Shown piece after piece: positions 17,741 through 25,672 of a stretch of 64,000 nt of DNA. The notes beneath the pieces were generated by a model that saw only the letters and a list, made by a program, of their open reading frames with translations, had not been told where the DNA came from and did no database searches. The DNA comes from Janthinobacterium sp. LM6 (GTDB lineage: Bacteria > Pseudomonadota > Gammaproteobacteria > Burkholderiales > Burkholderiaceae_D). Made by a program: the position numbers and the translations under genes. Position 1 is the first letter of the stretch, and the number at the start of each line of letters is the position of its first letter. The stretch covers positions 4,898,001 through 4,962,000 of the forward strand of contig NZ_CP019510.1 in the NCBI RefSeq assembly GCF_002002885.1. Direction: 5' to 3'.

Positions 17741-18274
17741 GTGACAACACCATACCTTGGCGAGATACAAGTCTTCGGCTTCAATTTCACACCCTACGGG
17801 TGGGCCAGCTGCAATGGCGCCACCCTGCAGATCCAGCAACATGCCGCGCTGTTTTCCTTGATCGGCACGCAGTATGGCGGCAATGGAACCACCACCTTCC
17901 AGCTGCCCAACTTCACGGGACGCGCGCCCTGCAGCCAGGGACAAGCACCGAACCTGACGCCGCGCGTGATGGGCGAGACCTTCGGCACCAACAGTGTCGC
18001 ATTGAACGTCACGGAAATCCCGAACCACACCCATCAACTCACTGTGTACCGCCAGCCCACCGCCGCCCTGCAGCACAACATACCGCTCGCTGGCGATGGC
18101 TTGATTGCGCTTGGCGGCACGTCCGCATTCGTGCCGGCGACGACGCCCAATGTCACGCTGGCCCCGGCGGCGATCGGTACCGCTGGCGGCGGCCAGCCGC
18201 ACGAAAACCGCCAGCCGTTGCTAGCGGTCAATTTCTGCATCTCCCTGCAAGGCGAATTCCCCTCATTTGATTAA
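17741..18274 (+). CDS. Phage tail-collar domain protein 3 (MdpB-like)
   Basis: Third homologue, 177 residues, with a GTG start at 17741 supported by AGGAG eight bases upstream. Landmarks: YLGEIQVFGFNFTPYGWASC, NGATLQIQQHAALFSLIGT, QYGGNGTTTFQLPNFTGRAP, EIPNHTHQLT and C-terminal NFCISLQGEFPSFD. The C-terminal G-x-FPS signature is shared by all three. Convergent with a DUF6916 gene 65 bases away. In known genomes such triads often accompany a DUF6916 gene; the joint role is not established. Confidence 0.85.
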   Translation: MTTPYLGEIQVFGFNFTPYGWASCNGATLQIQQHAALFSLIGTQYGGNGTTTFQLPNFTGRAPCSQGQAPNLTPRVMGETFGTNSVALNVTEIPNHTHQLTVYRQPTAALQHNIPLAGDGLIALGGTSAFVPATTPNVTLAPAAIGTAGGGQPHENRQPLLAVNFCISLQGEFPSFD

Positions 18275-18339
18275 GCTTGCTTGATCCAGGCAGGCGGCGC
18301 CATCGCGGCGCCCGCCTTGCCCTTCTCCCCGCACTGGCC

Positions 18340-18633
18340 TCAGTTAAACACTGCCTGGTACAGAAAGCCGTGGCTGTCTCGCGCCACCGGCACCAGAAAG
18401 ATACCCACCTCGCCCAACGCTTCATGCTGCATCTGGAAGATTTTCTGGTTGAACAGGATGGGCGAGCTATTGTGAAACAACAGGCTGAACGGCTTGCGCA
18501 TCAAGCCCTCCAGGGTCGCTGACGGCAGCGGGCGCACTTCCTTCAGGACAAAGGCGGCATTCCCGTCAGCGGCCGCAACAAACGTCTCGTTGACGCGCGC
18601 GGCAAAATGTTCGAGGGTCAGGACATTCATCAT
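18340..18633 (-). CDS. DUF6916-like protein (97 aa)
   Basis: A compact protein matching, from memory, the DUF6916 pattern: TLEHFAARVNETF at the start, FVLKEVRPLP, a central PFSLLFHNSSPILFNQKIF, and the C-terminal GEVGIFLVPVARDSHGFLYQAVFN. No signal peptide or membrane segment; likely a small beta-rich cytosolic protein. In-frame ATG codons at 18633 and 18630 are both possible starts. It faces the three tail-collar genes and lies between them and the second giant autotransporter. Such genes recur next to tail-collar triads, suggesting a functional tie, but no biochemical role is known to me. Confidence 0.7.
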   Translation of the reverse strand: MMNVLTLEHFAARVNETFVAAADGNAAFVLKEVRPLPSATLEGLMRKPFSLLFHNSSPILFNQKIFQMQHEALGEVGIFLVPVARDSHGFLYQAVFN

Positions 18634-18745
18634 TCCAGGTATTCCATTCCGTAAGCAGTGTGGTCAAGACGATGCCTGATTCTAATGGAATCATTGCCGC
18701 CCTGGCACGGCAATGACATGAAAAACCAGCCGCCACATGCGCCAC

Positions 18746-18772
18746 GGGGCGGGAGCAAGCTGCTCCCGCCCC
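18746..18772 (-). terminator. Hairpin after autotransporter 2
   Basis: GGGGCGGGAGCA and TGCTCCCGCCCC form a perfect 12-bp stem with a 3-base loop, 27 bases past the stop at 18800 on the minus strand. A TTTTT run occurs only ~20 bases further, so it is an imperfect intrinsic terminator but a strong structure. Confidence 0.65.
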
Positions 18773-18799
18773 ATGGCGTCACTTCCTTGAATTGCAGGC

Positions 18800-21026
18800 C
18801 TACCTGAGCGGCATGGCGATGCCGAACATCACCGACTGGCTACGTCCGCTATCGATGTTCAGATTGCTGTTGTAGTCCAAGGTGATGGTCATGCCGTTCG
18901 ACAGCAGCAGCTTGACGCCCAGCCCCGCCGTCCAGTTGCCCGTCTGCTGCGGCACCGTGCGGATCACATACACGGGACCGTCGGCCACCAGGTCGGCATA
19001 CGCCAGGCGCGCATCGTCGGCACCCTGGAACTGGTGGCGGTACTCGAGCCGCGCGCGCGGGAACCACGTGCCCAGGCCACCGACATAAATGCCCTCGGCC
19101 CGCACGCCCAGCGCGCCGATGCGCGAACGCACCGTTTGCTTGAAGTAGCTCAGGGCGTTGATGCCCGCCGCCTTCTCCGTGTACGGATCGAGCTTGGCCG
19201 ACATCAGTTCTACCCGGCCATACGGCGACCACATCCAGGTTTCCTGGCGCATCTCGATACCGCCCACCAGCGCGCCGAACACTTGCTTGCCGTCGCGTTC
19301 GCCCGTGGCAAAGCCGCTGCCATCGGTGAGGTAGCGCGACGCGTCGTATTGCAGGGTGCCGTAGCCGAGCACGCCGTCCAGGAAGACGCCCTTGCTCGGA
19401 CGCAAGCTGCCATACACGGCCGCCACGGCGCTGTCGGCCGTGCTGCGGCTGCCGTTCTGGCCCACGTCGCTGCGGTCATGGCTGAAACCGGCGCCCACGC
19501 CCAGGGTCGCCAGGTCGCTCAAGCGGTAATCGCCGCCCACGCTCACGCCATTCGTGCGGAAGCGGAAGCCCGTGTCGCGGCCATTCACATAATGCTGGCC
19601 GAAGTCCACCGCGCCACCGAGCCACAGAGATAACGCCTGTTTCTGCGTGTCGGGCTTTTGCGGCATGTCCGGCAAGCCCTGCGTGGCGCCGCTGACATCG
19701 GCCTGTTGCCGGTCGCTGCTGAAACCCGTATCAGGCTGGCGCAGGGACGCCTTGCGCATGAACGGTTTCACGGCGGTGCCGAACACGCGGTCCGCTTCCT
19801 GTTCCTGCCAGCGCGCCAGCGCCGCCGTCGGGTTGCCGCTGTCGTTCGGCGGCGTCAGGCTCAGGCCAAAGTTCGACCGTCCCCAGCCATCGCCATGCAG
19901 GCTTTCCAGGCGCTGCGTGAAGTTCGCCAGTTGCGCCGTGGCGAAGCGCCGCGCCGCATCGGCTTGCGCCGCTTGCAAGCCGATCACTTCCGGATCGAGC
20001 GACGGATCGCGCCGCGCCGTCACCGTCACGTTGACCACGCCCGGCTTCGAGGTGGCAAAGGCATTGCTCAGGGTGTAGCTGACGACGGCCGCGCCGGCAA
20101 ACTTGCCCGAGGCCGCAAAGCTCAGCTGGTACGACGGCTTGCCGGCCGTGCCCACGTCGCGCACCACTGCCTTGCCCGCCTCGGCCGGCGCCACGCTCAG
20201 CACATTGGCCGCCGTGAACGGGCCGCCCGTGGCACCCGCCGTCAGGTCCACATTGACCGTCAGGCCGGCCACCACCGTGGCGCTCTGGCTGGCCACCTGC
20301 GGCATCGGATTGACGGAAATCGTCGACGTCACCGGCGCCGAGGTGCCGAACACGTTCGACACGGTGTAGCCGATGCTGATGTCGCCGCTGGTGTTGATGC
20401 CTGGTGTGTAGACGATGTCCATGCCATTGACCACTGCCGTGCCGCTGGCCGGCTGCGTGGTGATGGCCACCGCCGTGAACGGGCCGCCGGTGGCGCCCTG
20501 CGTCACGTTCAACGTCACCGGCGTGCCGGCCAGTACCGTCGCCGTCTTGGCGACAGGCACCGGCACCGGCTGCGGCGCCACCGTCACGCTGACCGTGGCC
20601 GGCGCGGACGTGCCGCCCGGACCCGTCGCCGTGTAGCTGAAGGCGTCCGGACCGAAATAATTGGCATTCGGCACATACGTCACCTTGAAACTCGCCCCGG
20701 CGACGGCGCGCGCCATGCGCGCCGAGGCACCGCTCGAGACCACCGTGACGCGCCCGTGCTGCGGCGGCGTGACGATGGTCACGTCCGTGATCGGGCTGCC
20801 ATCCGTAGAAGCGATGGTCAGGCTCACTTCCTGGTTGGCCGAGGTGGTCGCCGTTTCATTGGGCACCGGCGGCGGCGCCTGGTTCACCTGCAGGGTCAGC
20901 GCTTGCTGCACCGTGAACTGGTGCGCGTCCTTCGCCTGCAAGGTAAAGGCGAAGCTGCCGAACGCGGTCGGCGTGCCGCTGACGATGCCGCTCGCCGCAT
21001 CGAGCGCCAGGCCGGTCGGCAAGGCG
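18800..21026 (-). repeat. Long direct repeat, copy B (3' third of autotransporter 2)
   Basis: Partner of 9387-11613 at an offset of 9413 bases, same orientation. Substitutions are sparse and mostly silent, and the register is constant at the start, at the ATTSANQEV-coding region and near the far end. Homologous recombination between A and B would delete about 9.4 kb and fuse the passenger of protein 2 to the barrel of copy A. Confidence 0.9.
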
Positions 21027-24000
21027 CCGCTGCTGACCGAATACGCATACGGCGCGACGCCGCCGGCGGCCGTGAACTGCTGGCTGTAGGCATCACCGGC
21101 GCGTATCGGCGCCAGGCTGCCAGGGGCCAGGCTCAGGGTCGGTGCCGCAACTGTCACGACATAGCTGTTGGTCGCGCTGAATGGCGCGCCCAAGCCCGTG
21201 CTGCTGTCGCTGGCGCGCAGACTGAAGGTGAAGCTGCCCGCCACATTCGTCGTACCCGAGACCACACCGGTGGCCGCATTCAGGCTCAGACCGGCAGGCA
21301 GGCTACCGCTGCTGACACTGAATGCGTATGGCGCCGTGCCGCCCGCTGCCGTCAGCGTTGCAGTGTAAACTGCTTCCGCCGTTGGATTAGGCAAGGTGGC
21401 CGGCGTCAGGCTGACCGTCGGCATGCCCACGGTAATGCTCACAGTAACCGGCGCCGACGTTCCGCTGCCATTCGTGGCCGTGTAGGTGAAGCTGTCAGCA
21501 CCGGCATAACCTGCCGTCGGCGTATAGCTGATGCTGGTGCCGCTGGCCGTCGCCGTGCCATGCGAGGCGGCGGACGCCACCGTCACCGACGTTGCAGCAC
21601 CGCCGCTCAGGTTCAGGGGGATCGGGTTGGCGCTGCTGCCGTAGGCCACGGTGGCGGTGACGGCGCCGGCAACAGGCACGGCGATCACCACCGTGCCGGA
21701 ATAGGCACGCGCCCCCGTATAGGGACCGGTACCGGTGCTGCTGTCGGTGGCCGTGACGGTAAAGCTGTAGGCAGCTGCGGCCGTCGGCGTGCCGGACAGG
21801 GTGCCGTCCGGCGCCAGACTCAGGCCCGTCGGCAGGCTGCCGGCAGTGACGGCATAGCTGTACGCTGCCGTCCCGCCTGTGGCGGTGATGGCTTGGCTGA
21901 AAGCGACATCGGCCGTCATCGCCGGCAGGGTCGTCGGCGCGACGCCGAGCGTCGGTGCAGCCACCGTCAGCGAGTAAGCACGCGCGCCGGAATACGGGCC
22001 GCTGCCCGTCGAACTGTCCGTGGCCCGCACAGTAAAGTTGAAGACGCCGCCCGCCGTCGGCGTGCCCGACAGCACACCGCCGTTGGACAGGCTCAGGCCC
22101 GCCGGCAAGGCGCCGGCGCTGACCGCGTAGGTGTATGGCGCTGCACCGTTCGCCGCACTCACATTCTGGCTGTAGGCCGCGCCAACGGTGGCTGCCGGCA
22201 CGGTGGAGGGCGCAATCGTCACGGTGGGCCCACCGACCGTGACCGTCACGGTGGCCGGCGCCGAGGTGCCCACGCCGTTGCTGGCCGTGTAGGTAAAGCT
22301 GTCGCTGCCGCCATAACCTGCCGTCGGCGTGTAGGTGATGCTGGTGCCGCTGGCCGTCGCCGTGCCGTGCAGTGCGGCGGAGGCCACCGCCACCGACGTC
22401 GCCGCGCCGCCGCTCAGGTTCAGGGTGACCGGATTGGCGCTGCTGCCGTAAGCCACTGTGGCGCTGACGGCGCCGGCAATGGGAGCACCGGCCGCCACCG
22501 TGACGGAATAGGCGCGCGAACCCGTATAAGGAGCACCCGTGCCGGCACTGCTGTCGGTGGCCGTGACGGTGAAGTTGTACGGCCCCGCTGCCGTCGGCGT
22601 GCCGGACAAGGTGCCGTCCGGCGCCAGGCTCAGGCCCGTCGGCAGGCTGCCGCCGGTGATGGCATAGCTGTAGGTGGCCGTGCCGCCGCTGGCGGTGATG
22701 TTCTGGCTGTAGGCGACGCCGGCCGTCATCGCAGGCAAGACCGATGGCGCCACCGTGATCGTCGGCCCGGCAACCGTCATCGAGTAGGCGCGCGCGCCGG
22801 CATACGGGCCGCTGCCCGCCGAACTGTCCGTGGCGCGCACGGTAAAGTTGAAGACGCCGCCTGCCGTCGGCGTGCCCGACAGCACACCGCCGCTGGACAG
22901 GCTCAGGCCCGCCGGCAAGGCGCCGGCGCTGATCACATACGCGTACGGCGCCATGCCGTTCGCGGCCGTCACGTTCTGGCTGTAAGCCGCCCCGACGGTT
23001 GCTGCGGGCACGGTACTTGGCGCAATCGTGATGGTGGGCCCGCTCACCGTGATCGTCACGGTGGCCGGCGCCGAGGTGCCCACGCCGTTGCTGGCCGTGT
23101 AGGTAAAGCTGTCCGGTCCGCCATAACCTGCCGTCGGCGTGTAGGTGATGCTGGTGCCGCTGGCCGTCGCCGTGCCGTGCAGGGCGCCGGACGACACCGC
23201 CACTGACGTTGCCGCGCCGCCGCTCAGGTTCAGGGTGATCGGATTGGCGCTGCTGCCGTAGGCTACCGTGACGCTGACGGCGCCGGCAACGGGTGCACCT
23301 GCCGCCACCGTGACGGAGTACGCGCGCGAACCCGTGTAGGGCCCGCTGCCGGTGCTGCTGTCGGTGGCGGTAACGGTGAAGTTGTACGGCCCCGCCGCCG
23401 TCGGCGTGCCGGACAGGGTGCCGTCCGGCGCCAGGCTCAGGCCCGTCGGCAGGCTGCCAGCGGTGATGGCATAGCTATGTGGCGCCGTGCCGCCGCTGGC
23501 GGTGATGTTCTGACTGTAGGCGACACCGGCCGTCATCGCAGGCAAGACCGATGGCGCCACCGTGATCGTCGGCCCGGCAACCGTCATCGAGTAGGCGCGC
23601 GCGCCGGCATACGGGCCGCTGCCCGCCGAACTGTCCGTGGCGCGCACGGTAAAGTTGAAAACGCCGCCTGCCGTCGGCGTGCCCGACAGCACACCGCCGC
23701 TGGACAGGCTCAGGCCCGCCGGCAAGGCGCCGGCGCTGATCACATACGCGTACGGCGCCATGCCGTTCGCGGCCGTCACGTTCTGGCTGTAAGCCGCCCC
23801 GACGGTTGCTGCGGGCACGGTACTTGGCGCAATCGTGATGGTGGGCCCGCTCACCGTGATCGTCACGGTGGCCGGCGCCGAGGTGCCCACGCCGTTGCTG
23901 GCCGTGTAGGTAAAGCTGTCCGGTCCGCCATAACCTGCCGTCGGCGTGTAGGTGATGCTGGTGCCGCTGGCCGTCGCCGTGCCGTGCAGGGCGCCGGACG

Positions 24001-25066
24001 ACACCGCCACTGACGTTGCCGCGCCGCCGCTCAGGTTCAGGGTGATCGGATTGGCGCTGCTGCCGTAGGCTACCGTGACGCTGACGGCGCCGGCAACGGG
24101 TGCACCTGCCGCCACCGTGACGGAGTACGCGCGCGAACCCGCGTAGGGGCCGCTGCCGGTGCTGCTGTCGGTGGCGGTAACGGTGAAGTTGAATGGCCCC
24201 GCCGCCGTCGGCGTGCCCGACAGGGTGCCGTCCGGCGCCAGGCTCAGGCCCGTCGGCAGGCTGCCGCCGGTGATGGCATAAGTATATGACGCCGTGCCGT
24301 TCGCCGCGGTAATGCCCTGGCTGTAGGCGACGCCGGCCGTCATGGCCGGCATGACCGTCGGCGCCAGCGTGATCGTTGGCGCATTGACCGTCAGCGTGTA
24401 CGCGCGCGTGCCATTGGCGGCCAGCGAGTCCGTGGCGCGCACGGTGAAATTGAAGGTGCCGCCAGCCGTCGGCGTGCCCGACAGGCTGCCTGCGCCGGAC
24501 AGGCTCATGCCTGCAGGCAGGCTGCCAGCCGTGATTGCGTAAGTGTAAGGCGCCGCGCCGCCCGTCGCGCTCAGGGTCGTCGTCGCGTAAGCCTGGGCCA
24601 CCGTGCCATTCGGCACAGTCGCAGGCGACAGCGCGATGGCGGATGTGATCGTGACGTTGTAGACGATGGGCTGCCCCACATCATCCCTGATGGTAAACGT
24701 GTCCGATGTCGCGCTGAGATTGGTATTCCGGTAGCGCACGGCATTCGTGACATTCGAATCTTCCAGCGTGCCATGCTGCGGCGGCACCAGGGTGCCCGTC
24801 AGGCCGAAGGGGGAGCAAGCCGAATTGAGATAACTCTCGTAATACTCATCTCCCGCCACCACAGTGATGGCGCGCGGGCTCGGGCAGGCACTGGCGGCGG
24901 AAGCCTGGTACGAACAGAGGGACAGCAAGACAAACAGCAGAGTTCCCGCCAGGCGCATCAGCCACGATCGCGCCAGAGTCTGGGCAGTCGGTGTTCTGAC
25001 AATAAGGCAATCAACACTCTGGACAGGCGTGATTAGCCATCCAAATTTCGTGAAATTTAGAAACAT
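18800..25066 (-). CDS. Giant Ig/cadherin-repeat autotransporter adhesin (about 2088 aa)
   Basis: Paralogue of the gene at 9387. ATG 25066 is chosen because GAGGGAAG precedes it; an upstream ATG at 25156 has no such site. A long N-terminal extension ends in a hydrophobic core (about 38-52) and a cleavage site near YQASA (57). The passenger alternates He_PIG Ig modules (TVPAATVGAAYSQNVTAANG) with cadherin/Big_9-like modules (YTPTAGYGGPDSFTYTASNG) in blocks of ~269 residues, two of them almost identical. The last ~742 residues, with the autotransporter barrel, nearly equal those of the first giant protein and end in MPLR. No IPT array is present. Predicted surface-exposed; ligand unknown. Confidence 0.88.
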   Translation of the reverse strand: MFLNFTKFGWLITPVQSVDCLIVRTPTAQTLARSWLMRLAGTLLFVLLSLCSYQASAASACPSPRAITVVAGDEYYESYLNSACSPFGLTGTLVPPQHGTLEDSNVTNAVRYRNTNLSATSDTFTIRDDVGQPIVYNVTITSAIALSPATVPNGTVAQAYATTTLSATGGAAPYTYAITAGSLPAGMSLSGAGSLSGTPTAGGTFNFTVRATDSLAANGTRAYTLTVNAPTITLAPTVMPAMTAGVAYSQGITAANGTASYTYAITGGSLPTGLSLAPDGTLSGTPTAAGPFNFTVTATDSSTGSGPYAGSRAYSVTVAAGAPVAGAVSVTVAYGSSANPITLNLSGGAATSVAVSSGALHGTATASGTSITYTPTAGYGGPDSFTYTASNGVGTSAPATVTITVSGPTITIAPSTVPAATVGAAYSQNVTAANGMAPYAYVISAGALPAGLSLSSGGVLSGTPTAGGVFNFTVRATDSSAGSGPYAGARAYSMTVAGPTITVAPSVLPAMTAGVAYSQNITASGGTAPHSYAITAGSLPTGLSLAPDGTLSGTPTAAGPYNFTVTATDSSTGSGPYTGSRAYSVTVAAGAPVAGAVSVTVAYGSSANPITLNLSGGAATSVAVSSGALHGTATASGTSITYTPTAGYGGPDSFTYTASNGVGTSAPATVTITVSGPTITIAPSTVPAATVGAAYSQNVTAANGMAPYAYVISAGALPAGLSLSSGGVLSGTPTAGGVFNFTVRATDSSAGSGPYAGARAYSMTVAGPTITVAPSVLPAMTAGVAYSQNITASGGTATYSYAITGGSLPTGLSLAPDGTLSGTPTAAGPYNFTVTATDSSAGTGAPYTGSRAYSVTVAAGAPIAGAVSATVAYGSSANPVTLNLSGGAATSVAVASAALHGTATASGTSITYTPTAGYGGSDSFTYTASNGVGTSAPATVTVTVGGPTVTIAPSTVPAATVGAAYSQNVSAANGAAPYTYAVSAGALPAGLSLSNGGVLSGTPTAGGVFNFTVRATDSSTGSGPYSGARAYSLTVAAPTLGVAPTTLPAMTADVAFSQAITATGGTAAYSYAVTAGSLPTGLSLAPDGTLSGTPTAAAAYSFTVTATDSSTGTGPYTGARAYSGTVVIAVPVAGAVTATVAYGSSANPIPLNLSGGAATSVTVASAASHGTATASGTSISYTPTAGYAGADSFTYTATNGSGTSAPVTVSITVGMPTVSLTPATLPNPTAEAVYTATLTAAGGTAPYAFSVSSGSLPAGLSLNAATGVVSGTTNVAGSFTFSLRASDSSTGLGAPFSATNSYVVTVAAPTLSLAPGSLAPIRAGDAYSQQFTAAGGVAPYAYSVSSGALPTGLALDAASGIVSGTPTAFGSFAFTLQAKDAHQFTVQQALTLQVNQAPPPVPNETATTSANQEVSLTIASTDGSPITDVTIVTPPQHGRVTVVSSGASARMARAVAGASFKVTYVPNANYFGPDAFSYTATGPGGTSAPATVSVTVAPQPVPVPVAKTATVLAGTPVTLNVTQGATGGPFTAVAITTQPASGTAVVNGMDIVYTPGINTSGDISIGYTVSNVFGTSAPVTSTISVNPMPQVASQSATVVAGLTVNVDLTAGATGGPFTAANVLSVAPAEAGKAVVRDVGTAGKPSYQLSFAASGKFAGAAVVSYTLSNAFATSKPGVVNVTVTARRDPSLDPEVIGLQAAQADAARRFATAQLANFTQRLESLHGDGWGRSNFGLSLTPPNDSGNPTAALARWQEQEADRVFGTAVKPFMRKASLRQPDTGFSSDRQQADVSGATQGLPDMPQKPDTQKQALSLWLGGAVDFGQHYVNGRDTGFRFRTNGVSVGGDYRLSDLATLGVGAGFSHDRSDVGQNGSRSTADSAVAAVYGSLRPSKGVFLDGVLGYGTLQYDASRYLTDGSGFATGERDGKQVFGALVGGIEMRQETWMWSPYGRVELMSAKLDPYTEKAAGINALSYFKQTVRSRIGALGVRAEGIYVGGLGTWFPRARLEYRHQFQGADDARLAYADLVADGPVYVIRTVPQQTGNWTAGLGVKLLLSNGMTITLDYNSNLNIDSGRSQSVMFGIAMPLR
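22680..24277 (-). repeat. Tandem duplication of an 807-bp Ig/cadherin block
   Basis: Bases 22680-23470 recur at 23487-24277 (offset 807 bases, 269 codons) with only a handful of differences, the longest matching stretch being identical over more than 600 bases. A third, clearly diverged copy lies just below at about 21880-22670. The block is in frame, so copy-number change alters only protein length. Confidence 0.88.
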
Positions 25067-25672
25067 TTGTCTTCCCTCGATACATTTATCTTGGCGCTGG
25101 GCCTGGTACTGATAACGGTCATGGCAAACCTGCACGCCGATGACAACGACCGTCAACAGGACTGAAGATGGCTTTCCAGCATGATTGAACCTTGCTTTAA
25201 GTCAATCTATGCTACTACGGCTTACAAAGAAAGCAACTATAAAATATTATCAAATAAGGAAGTTTTTTAATGAAAATCAATTATTGCTAAAAGAATGTAT
25301 TTATTTAACAACAAATATAGAAAAGAAAGCAGCATGGAAGGCTATATTGACCAACTCGCCATCAGCCATGCGGATCCGGTATCACGCTAGTTCGCATAGG
25401 CAGCAGCAGGGGCTTGCCGCCCATTTTCCCTGTCGGGTACGCTCGATGCGCCGACAGGAAGCCAGCTTTGCATGGGGGAATTCGGCGGTGCATGCCTGCC
25501 GCTTCATCGGCAGTAGCCGCATCGAATGCGGCCTCGCCCACCCGCCATCAGTTGTATGCACGCCACGCCGGAAGCTGTCACCTTGCAAGCCACCCGCGCG
25601 GAATTTCTTGTCAGCGGGCAGCATGGACTGCCCGGCAGCTTGCCCGGCAGGCCATGCCACGTGCTGGCAGCG
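25067..25672. other. 606-bp gap between autotransporter 2 and the S9 peptidase
   Basis: Bases 25190-25340 are strikingly AT-rich for this genome (stretches such as TAAAATATTATCAAATAAGG), probably holding the autotransporter promoter on the minus strand. Bases 25341-25672 return to high GC without a credible gene: the frames there are rich in Cys/Arg/His and overlap the peptidase 3' end. No tRNA, IS or repeat was recognised. Confidence 0.5.

Noticed and set aside
16598-18633. Prophage remnant
   Set aside because: The collar proteins are phage-like, but no capsid, terminase, lysis or integrase gene and no attachment repeat are near. The genes are intact homologues in a row, which fits the stand-alone MdpB-type family better.
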